From Rhabdornis inornatus (taxonomy: Eukaryota; Chordata; Aves; Passeriformes; Rhabdornithidae): 64,000 nt of DNA. The stretch spans positions 2,317,426-2,381,425 of the forward strand of contig VWZS01009934.1 of assembly GCA_013397075.1 (NCBI GenBank). The letters are read 5' to 3'. Position numbers and translations under genes: made by a program. Of this stretch, positions 36,401-50,300 are shown in pieces. Numbering within the stretch: position 1 is the first letter of the stretch; every line of letters starts with the position of its first letter. The notes beneath the pieces are model-generated. The model searched no databases and had not been told where the DNA came from. It worked only from the letters and a program-made list of their open reading frames with translations.

Positions 36401-37806
36401 GTGTGTGTACTTCTGACTCATGTTCATTGTGTTCTGCAGGAATTGAACTGGTAGATGCAAAAGGTGATATAGGGAGTTTACCAAAATGCTGAGAAAGGCA
36501 GAAAAACAGAAGGTTTGAACTTCCTTGGAGGCTATTCCTCTGAGCTAATATTCAAGGATATGGAATAGCAGGATATCAACTGCAAGGCCGTTTTGATCTA
36601 CTACACAGATTCTGGTTATGTGCAGAGAAATTACATGTGGTCTTCTCTGGGTGAATACTGAGGTGTGCATAAGAGGTATACAGAAAATCCAGTGAGAACT
36701 GTCTGGAGCTGCTCACAAGCTTGGCTTTCTGGCATTCCCATCTCATAGACCTTTGCAAACACACAGAGCATTCATCTGAGGATGCAGAGATGTGTATTCC
36801 AGCAAATCTGTTATAGTCTGCAGTGGATACTAAACAAGAAATTCTTGAACAACTGGAGGTGGGAGGCCTTCAACATTTTCCATCGTAAATGTTAATGTAT
36901 GTAGCAGACAGAAGGAGTATTATATAAAAACTGAAGACTTTCACATTTTTCTGGTTCTGACCTATGGCAAAGAGGCTGACATTTGCATTATTTCCACGGC
37001 ATTTTTGTCATAAGGGAGAGTTGAAAGCAAAGACTTAGAAGATTTAAACTTGAAGCAAATCTTTCCTCTGAAAGTCTGATTTAAAGTGAAAACCTATTTA
37101 AAAGTAGAAAGAAGTGAAATTGAGATGTGTCAAACTAAGAACATTTTTTGATTATAATTAAAACTTCCTGTTAGAGACAGGTATGTCCAAATTTTTCTGA
37201 AACATTTTTTCTATAAGAGACACCATTATAAAATGCTAAGTTTCTTTACCTTGATTGTGAGGGTCTTATTATACTTTTATGATGCCCAAAAATATCCCAA
37301 ATACTTCACAAAAAAAGGCAGAAGACAAGTTCTCTGTCATAAAGAATGTGTAGTTTAAAAGTGAGGCTTACATTAACTGTTTTAAAAGATAATGAGTAAT
37401 TTTCTGAATCACTGGCTGTAGAATAACTGAAATTTTAGCACTGATAAACCCTCTAGTGTTTTCTTCAGACATGCAGTGGAGCATAAATATAACGTAGAAG
37501 ATTTATGCCGGGAAGACAAATTTGTTTGTGGGCATGCACTGAAAGAGGTTGTAATAAGGTCTTACTGAGAGGCTCCTGCATAGACTTGGACTGTGGGCAG
37601 GTCTCCTTCATATGCATGAGTCAGGAGAACACATTGTCACCTGTGAAAAGATGAGCAATGTTTGCAGTCTTTTCACTTCCAGTTTTCTCCTGTAACATGG
37701 CTGCAGCATTGTTCTCCTTAAGACTCTCTTAATTTAGTGATGATGATGTAGCTCTTCACACCAAGAAGTTTCATGCTGACCTCCTGCACAGCGGTAATGA
37801 GATCTG

Positions 37807-37827
37807 AAAAAAAAAAAAACAAAAAAA
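37807..37827 (+). repeat. A-rich tract
   Basis: Two A-runs separated by one C. No retrotransposed body is recognisable to its left, so it is treated as simple sequence rather than a poly(A) tail. Confidence 0.7.
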
Positions 37828-40800
37828 GGTTTTTGTCTTTTATTCAGTTGCTTTTCACATTCTGGTAGAGGTTGTTCCTGACATTTTCCATTCACACTTG
37901 GTGCTCTGCATTGAAAGCAGAATTTCAAGTCAGAAATGGGTAAAGTTCGTGTGATTCTTCATGTTCTGACTATACAGGTGAATTATATGAAGAGGAATTC
38001 AATTAGTCCTTTGAAGCTGCGTATTTTCTTAACCCATTGGAACAATTATTGATTCACATAAACTGTAAACTGACATTTGTGGCTTGAAGTAATCTTAGGT
38101 TGTGTTGGGTTCCTGTCCAGAACGTCATAAACTTCAGAATTGGATTTCCAGTTTTGGAAACAGGCATGCAATTCCCATTCATCCTTTTTCTCGGAATGAA
38201 TTCTTATTCCTGGAAACTTACATGGTGAGGTCTTTTGCTCAATGTGAGCATGGAATAGGTGAGCCTGACTGCAGCCCATTAATGTCAAAAAGAGATGCTG
38301 AAGTGAAATTGAACACAGCTAGTAAAGAGTGTAATCAATAAGTAAAAGCATCTGTGCTGTTTTATTCAGCCTTATAAATAAAATATGAGGTTGTAGGGTA
38401 TATAGGACATACAGCCATTATGTAGTTTACGATTTTGTGGGCACATGCATGGAGATATATAAGCAATGCCAACTAGAAAAAGAAAATAAGGATAAAAACT
38501 GTCTAGTTGTACCATCTCTCTCCTTAATTTTATTTCTTTGCCCACTTTAAGCAGATCTGCAAAATACAGCATTTCTTAGAGTGACAAACTGCCAATTGGA
38601 TAAGTTTTACACCTTTCCCAAATTTGCTACCTCCTACATTCCATAGTTACCCCTATGCCCCTTTAGGCAGTAACCCTCTTATTTTGCATGGGAGTCCAAG
38701 AAGAAAGTTTCTTACCCCTTGCTCTTCCTGGGTTTCACTCTAGGGACAACAGTTCAGTAATATCCTTTGTCATGCTCTGATTTCACTGATTCGGTCACTT
38801 GGGTTCCTCCACCCCTTGTCATTCCTCTGATCCTTTCCAGATCTCTATGCTTATTGTGATAAAGCCTTTAGTCAGACAACATTTTACCCTTATTTTTCGT
38901 TCTTTAATTTTTTTCTTTTTTTGAGGAGTAGCTTTTTTATTACAATAACATTTATATTCCCAGGTCAGTCACTCTCAGACCAAATAAAAGGAGCCATATG
39001 GCTGTGGATGCCAGTAGACTGTCTTAAGTCTTCTTCCCCATGTCACAATGCCATCAATTATACTTGGGTTCATCATTTAATGCAAATAAAAATAAACCAA
39101 ATTATTGTGTTTTTTAATGTTCCCAGAAGGAAAAAACTCAGAATAGAGGCATTGAGACATATTCTGAGTTACTGTGGAGTTTTTAGGCATTTAGCATCTT
39201 CTGCTAGATTGTAAAACCGGATATATATGTCCTGTTGTTTGAAGAGCACATGGCCCTGGAGCAGTCACTTTTGTTAGAAGAACAGGAAAAATCTGCTTTA
39301 CCAGCTCACTCTTGAGAATCTTCCTCTTGAAAAAAAGTGTAGCACCATGCTCTGGTTATTCCAGCATTGCTACTGCATAAGTAGCATATTTGCAGCTTCC
39401 AGTATTGCAGCTGTTCATGCCTTCAGCTGCATTTTCAGGACTTGGAGAGACAATAAGGAGGAAAAAAAGTCTGTGTAGGAGGTACAATTTTCCAGATCTG
39501 CTCAGATTTAATATTGTCTTGGAGTAATGAGGAACAGATGAATTCTAACAAGATGGTTTTTAAAGTTCTTTCAGTGAAGCAGCTTTGCTTGGAGCTGTTG
39601 GTTCACAATGCCTTTAGAGACCAGTGGACACACTCAAGGTGCTTTAGATAAATCACCAGAGGAGCAGGAATCACACAATCTTTACCATCAGAAGAGAAGT
39701 TTATTCCAGTTTGATTGCCCTTAAGAGTTCCTTTCTTGTATGTCTTCTGTTGATTGATTAAAGAAAAAATTTGCTTGCTGTTAACTTTATGCAGTGCTTT
39801 AGCACACTGTACAAGCCAGACATGACCAGCTTCATCCTCTTAGGACTGCAGCCATTAAACAGAAATTATTAAAAGTGATGTAGCTCTTGTACCACCTTGA
39901 TTTGTACATTCTCTTGTTATTTAGTGTTGCTGCTGATCTCTGGAGGCTGGTGTGCACCCCAAAGATGTTAGGTTAGTACCAGCTCAGGGCTCATTATCCC
40001 TCTTTTTGTTGTATGTCAGAGGCATCTCAAAGGCTGATGGGAATGGCATCAAGCTGAAGAAAGAGTGGTCACATGTAATTATGAGTTGTGTGTTCTTGCA
40101 AGACCTTCATGGCAGTAGGATGTATCAGTCCTTTCTCAAAAAATCTCTCCTTTCACTCCCTAAGTCTGGCAAACTTCAGTTTAAATATCAGAAAATGCTG
40201 CTGCTGACAAAGCTCCTTAGTAAAGTGTTCATTTGGGGTAAATGCTTGCCTCACCAAAAGTACAAATATGAGTCCAAAGGCGGTGTTCTTAATTTACTAC
40301 CTGGCATAAAACCACACACAAAGAAATAAAGGATTAGCTGAGATAAAAATTAATATCAAAAAGTGGTTGGAGAGATACTGTCAAGTTCTACCTGCCCATC
40401 CAAAGAAACTGCCTTCCCTGTGACTTCATTTTTGAGGTCTCAATTGGCCCATGCTTGCTGATTTGAGAAAAGAGATAAAAGGGAGTATGGATCCAAAAAC
40501 AACCACTCACATGTGCTCAGATGTCATTTTAAAATTTGATATACTCAGGGTTTTTTACCTTTTAGAATATTCTTGTTTTCAGAAGTGCCTAGGCAATGCC
40601 TAGCTACTCAGATTTAAGATTATAATGGTACTGCTTAAAAACAGGCCAAAAAGCCCCAAAAAACAACCATAGAGGAAGGTCCTGAAAGGGCCACAAAATT
40701 CCATAATTGAGGTCTGAAACTAATCTATAGCTGGTAAGAATAAGGAGATTTCCTGGCTCAGAAGACTATACCTATTAACTTATCATCAGGCTTTCTGCCC

Positions 40801-41027
40801 ATTTCTGTGAAGCAATTGGTGTCTGCAGCAGAGATGTGATACCGGAAGATGGATGGACAACTTGATTAGTCTCTGTATCCTCTTCTTACATTTCTGCTAA
40901 AATGGTCTTCACATTTAGAGGCATTCAAGGACAGTCTGCAGTCCTGAAGTTGGAAATGTGAAAGACACATTCCTTTGAGAGACATAAATTGGGTGAGGCA
41001 GACCAGGGAGAGTCCATCTCAGTTTAT

Positions 41028-41053
41028 GTATTTATGTTAAGTATTTATGTTAA
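41028..41053 (+). repeat. Perfect 13-bp direct repeat
   Basis: GTATTTATGTTAA occurs twice head to tail with no mismatch, in intron 3. Confidence 0.85.
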
Positions 41054-41959
41054 GATTTTACCAACAGTGAGTCTTTTTTCTTTTTTTTTTTTCCCTAATT
41101 CAGCATCTTTTTTCATTTGTGATGGAAGAATGATCCCATATGAAGAATTCAGTGTTGGTCACTCATTTTACAGTTGGCCATTATTTCCTTTCTGAATAAT
41201 GAGTGTAATTATCACCAGCAAGGCTTGTTTGTGGTGGGACTTGCACTTTTTCTCTCACAGGCATCATACATTTTTATTTTTCTGTTTGCTAAGATAGCCA
41301 CAGTTATCATTGCTTATTAAAATAATTCTGACAAGTGCTAGCATTAAAATTAGATTACACTACTTTAAAATAATAAGGTCATCAGCATAAAAACTGTTTG
41401 GGGAAAAGAAAATGTCAGAATAAATAGCCAATTTTCACAAAGACAGACAGATGGTTCACTCATTAGCAATAGGCTCCTGAAATGCCCTCTCCTGCTTCTC
41501 CTTTATTCAGTAGCTGAGCACCCTACTGTTTCGTAGATCAGTGTCTGAGGAGCCAATTGCTTGTCCTTAGAAACTTTAAATTGAATCCTGTGATTGCACA
41601 GTATACAGGAGAGCATGGAGTAAGATGTTGACCTTCTGTTAGATGGATGTGGATTAATCAATCATCTCTTGGGCAGAAAACCCCTGGGAATCCAGCAAGA
41701 GCTTCGAGGGCCCAGGCCAGCATGGGACTAATGTCAGACTTTGGTCTGCAGATAAGATGGAAGAGTGTTTTGCTGTCTTGTGATGTGGAGATTACAGACA
41801 GACAGGACTGTGCATTTCCCTACCAAATGATGTGATTGACTAACACACTCTCTCACTTTTCCAGAAGTGGCTTGGAAGAACTGGTAGAACATGGAAGAGT
41901 GAATTTCACTAGGGACTAGGTCAACAGCATCTGGGACAGACTTTAGCCTCATTAATTGT

Positions 41960-42240
41960 TAGAATCATGGAATATCTTGAGCTGTAAGGGATCCATAAGG
42001 ATCACCAGGTCCTACTCTCGGTTCCTCACAGGACCACCTAGATCTAAATTTTGTTACTAGAAGTATCATCCAGATGCTCCTGCATCTCTGACAGGCTTAG
42101 TGCCTTGACCACTTCCCTGGAGACTTTATTCCAGGGGTCAACCACTATCTCTGTGAAGAACCTTTTCCTAATGTTCAATCTGAACATCTGATGCAGCTTT
42201 TTTCCATGGTTGGTCGTAGTGTTACTTCCAAGTATAAATG
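41960..42240 (-). mobile_element. CR1 LINE 3' end fragment
   Basis: From AGAATCATGGAATATCTTGA at 41961 the plus strand follows the well-known complement of the CR1 3' UTR. Landmarks include the GGGATCCATAAGGATCACC block, the GACCACTTCCCTGG block near 42110 and the GTGAAGAACCTTTTCCTAATG block near 42155. The element is therefore on the minus strand, 5'-truncated, with its 3' end at 41960. It is more diverged than the copy at 27121 and fades out near 42240. No coding part remains. Confidence 0.82.
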
Positions 42241-44274
42241 TGGTTTAAGTGTTTATTTTCTCTTATTGCCAAGTAGTCCTCACTTCTGTCATGACATTCT
42301 CTCCACTTGCACAAATCTCTGGTTGTTCTTGCTTTTGTCACTATGTTTGCCTTAAAACTGATCTCTTCTTGGAGTTTTCCCTAATGGGGCTTTCCAGAGT
42401 GCAGACCTTTAATTTCCTGGGCTAGACCTTTGCTATTCATGAAGAGCTGGTTTTTTGTGGGGGTCCTAACCTTTGCAGCCCATCCAACTAGGAGTTGGAC
42501 CCTACAAGCTGCTGGGAAGCCACTGGTAATAGCTAAAAGAAGTGACTTGAAAAAAAATCCTCCCCTCAAAGCAGCCCTTATGGTGTCACGTTGAAAAGTG
42601 GAGGTCACCAAGGATGTGCAGAGTTCCTAGTGAGAGCATGCTCCTTTTCCGCTGTGGCATGCCTGTTTCTCTGCTTGAGACTTCATACCAGTGCCTGCCT
42701 CTTTTACTGGCCTCAACATACTGCTCTTTTTGAAGGTCCTTGTCTTTATTTCAGGGCTTAAAACAGAGAGAGCTGAGCAGTTCTGACATCAGAGCCACAG
42801 CTGAGAAGTAGCACCTCAGAGCTATAAAAAAGTTGTGTTTTGTGGCAAACTTCTCGTCTATACTGCCACTTTTTAATTTTTCTCTTTGATCTAATGCTTC
42901 ACATTCAAGAAGACAGCAGTGAAGTGATGAATTAGGTAGAGGATCAGAACTGCACACTGACCAGAAAGGTGTAAACCTGGTACATTCCCAGTTTAACAGA
43001 ATGAACTCCATCCCTGTGGCAGCAGCTGTACATATCATGCCTGGCTTGTGACTGGTTGCACCTTAACACCGATGCTGAATTTGGCTTGTTTCCAGGATAC
43101 CCATCACACTGCCACAACATGAAATTACATACATGATTACAGTGTGGTGGAACATCAAATGGAATCGAAGAATAAATTGTGACTGTTGTTTGTGTAACTG
43201 TGGAATTTTCTAAGGTATATTTATTTTCAATAATTGTGTGCTTTTTAATTCATGACAAATTATATGCAGGTTTTATCCCAGGATAATAAGAGAGATATTT
43301 TCTAAATGTAGCATAAGATAATTACACAACAGTTTATCTTTTAATTCCTATTGCCTGGCAAGTTATCAAGTGACCTTAACTAAGGTCTAGATGTTATTCT
43401 ACATATGATATGCAGATCTTTTCAAAACACAGACTTAAAGATTAATCCTTGCAAAGGTTTAATCCCCGCAAAAACTCTATGAGGTACATACATGAGCAAA
43501 CTGCACTCTATAGAAGTTAGGCTGTACAGGAATTGGTGTTAAACAAAAACTCAGCATTCTTGTTTACCACATCCATATTTGCACCTGCTGCTTTGGAGGT
43601 CTGCAAAGAAATCAAAATTGTGACCTCTCTTGCAGAACAAACTGCTTGTTCTTCTCCAAAGTGGGTGTAGTCCCAGGACAGTTTTCTTCCTTTTTCTATG
43701 TGTCTGCCTGACCTATGCAGCTGAACTTTGGGATTCTGCTGACCGTGCAGCCTCTTCAAGGCTCTTCAAGAAAGTCCACATATTTTAGGAGCTGTTTGCA
43801 TCATAAATATCCAATTGTGGGCAAAGAGAAAAAAAATCAATATTACTTTTCTTCATTTAGCAGCTTTTTACAACTGTGCACAAAACCCCAGGCGCATTTG
43901 CACAAACATCCAAGCATAATGAGGTTTAAAGCTCATGATTTGAAGAAATTTGCATCAGCAGTGTGGGCTCTAGGGCCACTTTGTTGTTGGTTGCCCTTTT
44001 TTGTTTGGGGTACGTCAATGCTCAGCTAATGTGTTGTGGGAAAGGACAAAGAGGCTTCAATGGTGTCTGGAAATCAACAGAAAGAGTGTGAGGAAACAAA
44101 ACATAAAAAATTGCCAGAAAGGCTGAAAATACCACCCTGTCTCTGATGTGGGAGCAGCTATCTGACTGTATACTACCAAGCCAGTATGCTAAGAAACACC
44201 TAAACACTGTATTTTTCGACCTTGAGGTTATTTTGTTTTCATTTTTAAAAGACTGAAATAACCAAGTAACAATG

Positions 44275-44300
44275 TAAGAGCTAGCAATAGCTAGCTCTTA
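44275..44300. repeat. Perfect inverted repeat, 11-bp arms, 4-base loop
   Basis: TAAGAGCTAGC, loop AATA, GCTAGCTCTTA. All 11 pairs match. The arms do not extend further, so it is too short for a microRNA precursor. It could form a small cruciform or RNA hairpin in the intron 3 transcript. Confidence 0.9.
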
Positions 44301-47300
44301 AAAACTGTAACCCCTTAGGTGACATTATTGTACTGTTATACCCAGAATATTGATTCAGAAAAGGACTGGTTGGGTTTTAGGTTCTGCTTTCATGATCAGT
44401 GTTTGAGAAAAAAAGGCTTTTGAATCAAAAGATTTGAACAGAAGCATTCAGACTATAAAAGCCTATATGCATTTGCATTCTTTGTTAAAATCCAGCCAAA
44501 AGGAAAATACTGCTTTCGGAGATTATTCCCGCATTATGCCCCATGTAGTTTCTTGCTGTGAAATATATCCAGAAGTGCTGTTTTGTGCTGGGAATGTGTT
44601 AATGCAGCAGCAGCACTGGGGATATTGCTCCCTGCATGCACTGTGCAGGGACACCTGGCATTGCTTCTAATCTCCAGTCTTCTGATATTAAAGCTTTGTT
44701 ATTCTTAAGGAAATCAGAGCCCCCTGGCATCTATGGAGAATACTGTTTCCAGAAAAAAAAAATAGGAAGAAGAGCAGTTGGTTCAGAGGAAAACTTGTCG
44801 AAGCTGCTTTTTAAAATATTTAGTGGAACTACGATCAGTTGGTGGCCTGGAGTATTTTCTGCAGACAGTAATTGCAAAGTTTTAAAAGTCTTCCACTCCC
44901 TCAGCTCTTACGCTGGGCTCAGCTCCTTAACTTTGGCTGGCAAGCATCCCTCCCTCACAAGTTTATTGTGTGACTGAATATTTCAGCCTGGAGTCATAAT
45001 GAATATGTCCAGAGCTGCTTGTGAGAACTGAAGAGCCCTACGTGTGAGCTTGTGGGGAGGCTCGCTAGTTAAATTCACACTTACTATGAAAAGCCACACA
45101 GAAGTTAGAGGTCAGGGGAAAGAAAGGAGTGCCTAAAGAGAAGAAAGGCAGGACCAGAGGAGAGCATGTCATTCAGAGGAGCTGTGTGAAATCTGACAAG
45201 TGTGCATAAATATTGGGCCTGCCCATAATAGGGCTGTGATTCTGCAATTCCTACTGAAGTGAGGTCAGTGGGATGCCTTGCATGACGAATAATGAACCGC
45301 TCACATCAATACGTGCAGCACAGCTTTGGAGCATGAATAGCTATAGTGTATACTATAGATTCACTTCACTCTGCAGAAATTAAAATGGGTATTGAATTTC
45401 AGTTGTGGGTGGATCAGGTTTTTTAGGTTTGTTTTGACTTTATTTTTCTCTCACTTGTGGGTAGAACCCTTTTTATGTCTCAGTGTTGCTGAATGGTGTT
45501 CAAAAAGTTTTATTTTTAAGGACAATTCCTGCTAAACCATTTGGAAGGAATGTGGAGACTATTTTTTTCATCTTGCAGTGTCTGCAAGGCACTGCTGCAA
45601 TCATAGCAACAAGTGATAGAGTGTACATAATGCTGTAGAGAGCCCAGTGGCAGAAAGTGAGGTTAAAAACCAGAAGTACTTTTTTTAAGCACCAGTCAGA
45701 ATCAATCATTTGCTATTCCTAAAGTGTAAGTAGTTTTATTATTATCTGGAAAGTGTGGAGGAGATTTCAGATAAGTATACGACTTCTAATAAAACTGATA
45801 ATTTGTTCCTCTTAGAATTTAAGGCTGCAAAAAGCTTTAATTCTATTTCTTTAATTTCTATTCTATTTTCTTATAAGGCTAGACTATTTTGCTAAAACCT
45901 GCCATTTTTTATGTCGACAGGGAAATGAATAGGCAAAATCTGAAGAAGATTCATCCAAATGAGTTTCAGTTCCAAGTCATTAACAATAATTATCTCAATT
46001 AGAGTTTTATTTTGTGTAATTCTTGATCTAGGTTTACTTCAAGTTTCTTTGTCTCCTTCTGGGGCACAAACTGCTTTCTCTAGTTTTCCTATGTAAATGA
46101 AAACATGTTATAAATTCATACTCTAGTTATATGCAAAATAAGAAGAAAATAACAAAGCCAGATTAGGAAATTGGGTGTCATTCAGGGCACTTGGCGTGGC
46201 CAGGGAGAGCTTTTCCTGCATTGACAGGTGAGCCAAGTAGCATGGGGACATATTTGTGTATGGGAGAGGGAAAGGGCTGTGTGCCTGTCTGAGATCCTTT
46301 TGGTTTTTTTAATTTAACTTTATGTCCCTTTAGTGAATTTGAAGATGCGCAAGTGTTGAACAGTCAATATTTTTTCATGGTGTTTTTGTACATGCTGCAA
46401 ACTTTTCCCTGATTTATTTCCTACCTTTTTCAATTTTTTTTTCTTTTTAATTTTTTTTTCTGTTTTTGGGCTCTTTTTCAAAGAGCTGCTGTGGATCTCT
46501 GAGGGCGTTCACTCCCCACTTGCTGATCCAAATAAGCAGAGTCCAATGTCAATGTAGTCACTGTAGAGTACTCTACTCCCTGCTTTGCATTTAGAGGCAA
46601 AACACTGCCAAAGACGGGGGAGAATCAGTGTCTGGAGAGAGAGACCTGGGCTTTTCCACACTTTAGAGATTTACAGGGAGAAAAAGTGGGTGCTTCTCCA
46701 TTTCTGTTCATCTCAGAGCTCCCTCCAGGAGCCCGGCAAGGTAGGGCAGCCCAGGAAGGAAAAGTAAGTGTTGGAAGTGATGCCTTGGTTGAGACCAGCT
46801 GCTAATTGCCTGTGGTTTTATTTTCTCTGCCCCTCCCAATATTTTAGGTGTCAAGACTGGCAGGATCTTAGAAAATAGCTTACAAAAAGATCCAGGGACT
46901 TCAGGTTTCTCAAACAAGCAAAAAATCACCACACTGAGACTTCTAAGAACAGACTAGAAATGAACATTTTATCAAAATCCTCCATAAAACCTACAGTCAT
47001 GTAAAATTTGCACTGTTAATGAGCAGACACATGGGAAGATCAATCCCACATGCAGTTTTATTGCCCTCATGTTGAACACTGACACAGCACTACCCTTTGA
47101 GATAGGTTGGGCCCTCAGCTAAGAAAAAGCTTACCTGTGAGGAGATGCTTTTTCCAGGTAGCCAAGGAGACAGAAAGAAAGAGTCAGCAATGAATTAAGT
47201 GGTAGAGAGAAACCATTTTCATGTTTTAATTAGAAAAATGAAAAGTGCATGAATTTCCTCATTGTAATAGTTTCTGTCATCTGAGAAATAATGATCTAAA

Positions 47301-50300
47301 AAAAATTGTCGGTCTCTGCCAGTCCTTCTTCACTCTAATCATTATTCACTCTAATGCGTACATATTATTCATAGTCATTAATCTTCTGCACCCAGGCTGC
47401 TATAAAGCCTATTCTGCTATTAGGTGCCATGCTTCTTTCAAAAGCTCTTCCACTGATCTAGCCCAGCCATTTCCATTTTGTTATTCCTGGGAGAGTAAAA
47501 GCTTTTTGTGAATTCTGGCACTGACCAGTGGTAGAAGAAGAGTATTTAGCTCATGGTTTGAAGTTTTCCGTTTTCTTTTCCCTTTTTGCTTTGCTTTGGC
47601 AGTCAGAGAAAAGAGGTGAAGATTTATCAAGTCCCTTACCAAATCTGTGCTTGCTTTTTCTTCAGGCTTTGTAGAATAATCCTAGATTTGTACCCTCGCC
47701 TGTCAGACCTTAGTAGGGCTTCAGGATGTGACCCGATCATGTCCTTTCATCAGGCATCCCTGCTGCCTTACTTTTAATCACAGCAGAACAACAGTAATCG
47801 TGGATTAGTTGTTCCTAATTAGATACCTCTCTGCAGAAACCCCTGAATGATGCCCAGTCTCCCACAAACTCCTGTTTCAGAGGAGACAATGAGAGCCTTA
47901 CTCTGCCTGACGCCTTAGTCCAAGCCTCACTGAAGTCAATGAAAATGTGAGACTTTTATTTTTTTTTAAAGGCATGAAAAAGGTGGAGAATTAAATTTCA
48001 CTCTGGTATCTGGTATTTAGCCATTTGTATATGGTAAAATACCTGTACTTCATATGCTGATTTATAGTAAGAAAATCAAAGTGCTACTTTATGTTTTGGT
48101 CAAGAAGTATAATAAAAGGGAATTTCCCCTGATTATCTTCCCAGTTTGCAGTCCCCAGCAGGAGCTGCATTGCTCTATCTGAATGCTTTGCAAAGCTTTC
48201 CACATATGAAGTGGATCTTAGGAGTAGGCAAATCAAATACAAAGCACATCAGGATGTTCCTGCTCTGATGTACTTCAGCATGAGAAGTGCATGGAGATTA
48301 GAAGGTCTTTGGAGTTACTGTCTAAAAATGACTTTTCAGAATCTGATTTGCAAATCATCTTCAGAAACCTCCTTACTAGGCAGCAACAACAGCAAGTTCT
48401 GCAAAGGGGTCCATAAGCTCTTCCCACGTGTTTTGATGCATGGTTACAACCAAGGACACACTGATTGGCATCATTTTTCAGGGGCTGGTGAAGTCAACAG
48501 TGCTGCTCACCTTTTTAGTATTTTATTCTATTGGGGTTGGACCCATTAGCTGGCAGTCTTCATTTGTTATCATAATACTTTAATAATAAAAGTACCATGT
48601 GCAGTGTGACTAGAGCTGCAGATTCATTCCCTCAAAAGAAGAGGAATGGTACAGGTTTCCCAAGCTGTCTAACAGTGCAGACATGGTCCCTTCCTACTCA
48701 CTGCCTTGTCTTGGGGCTGGTCATGGCTGTGGTGACCTTGCACTGCTCTGGTGGATCCTTCAGCTTCTGGACGGTAGAAGGCTTCTCATCCAGAAGCAGC
48801 TCCTGAAACCAGCCCTGGCTGTGTGACTGCAGCTCACCCCACACAAGAGCATGCAAATGTGGTATGATTATTGTTTTGTTTGGTTGGTTGGGTTTTTTTT
48901 AAAATGTATCCATGTTACTATTTTAGGCTTCTTGTCCATGTTTTGATAATAGCAAGAAAGGCAGAGAGGAAAACAGTGGGATAAGTTCTCAGATAAATCT
49001 GGAAACTAATCCTTTTCTTGATTTAAGGGAATATAAATGGGTCATCCTCTTTTTCCTTCTATTCTGGACTGAAAAAGAAAACAGAAAAAACATTGTTGTT
49101 TGTAACAAATCTGTATCAAAACAAAGTACAGGACTTAGGCCCGAAATAGGATGCATTTAGAGAGGGATGAATACAAAGTTGAGGCTGTGTATTTCTCCTT
49201 TGGGCAGGTGCTGAGCACCATTGCCTCCTCAGAAACCAGCTCTTTGAAGCACTGAGGCAGTGCAATGGGGAGGCTGGAGGAAGCCAGCTCCCCTGCCAAG
49301 ACATGGAAAAGATGTCTGTCCTTCCCAGGAGCTACAGAGCAAACCAAGAAGCATTATCCCAACCCCTGCTTTCACCCATCACTCAAAGAGCCATTCTCAG
49401 AGACCTTTGAGACCCTCTCCAGGGTCTCACTTCCCTGCATAACACCCAGCAATGCATCCAGTTTGTCTTTAGTTTTGTGCTTCTGTCCACAGAGTCAGAG
49501 CATCCTTCTGTGCCCAGAGGCAGAGACCCTGAATCCCAGCAAGGAGCTTGAGGCAGCTCATTTTAGGCTTCAAAGCAGCAGTAGCATGAGAGAGTGCAGT
49601 GCCTACACACTCACAGAGCCACCCCAGCTCCCCATTGGCAATCAGAAGAGATTCCCAGGCAATCACAGTCCAGTCCCAGGAGCAGGCAAAATAGCTAAGG
49701 GTAACCCAAATACCTGCACAGGCTGAGGTCTCCTCAGAATCGTGCTTCACAACAGATTATTTTGCTGTTAGCATTTGTGGAATATTTATAATTGTTCTGC
49801 GCATTTTTAATTTTAATGCTTGAAGCACTGTGTTCCCACTTGGACTTTTCATACTCCTTTCTAAGCACATTTTTGTGAAGCTATATCAATCATGTAGAGT
49901 TTTTAATTTGATATTTACAAGGCTGCTGCTGACACATCTTTGTAGACTGGTTTTGCCAAGGAAATGTGGATTTTGCAATTTGCTCTCCTAACAATTTCTT
50001 TCCCTTCTGTCTATTTACAGCTACAGTTTGGCTCATAGGCAATCTAGATGCTGAGAGAGCGGGTGGACATTGCACTGACATGCTTGGAGGAGCTCTGTCC
50101 CCTTCTTGTTGCTTGTGCCTGCCCTGGTTTAACTGTTTCTTAATTACAAGTGCTACACTCTGGGTTGAATTTCATTCCTGTAATTGTAAATAAATGGCCT
50201 TGTTTATTGTAGCAGAACTAACTTTATTTGGGTTTGAACTGTGACTCCTATGGCTCACTGAGTACAAATGTCTTGGGGGTGACCCATTACCTGGCAGTAA

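Noticed and set aside
44275..44300. MicroRNA precursor
   Set aside because: The stem is only 11 bp with a 4-base loop and does not extend; a precursor needs about 30 pairs.
49265..49726. Plus-strand open frame of 153 codons in intron 3
   Set aside because: No recognisable domain, overlapping frames open on both strands, and no splice or promoter context; probably chance.
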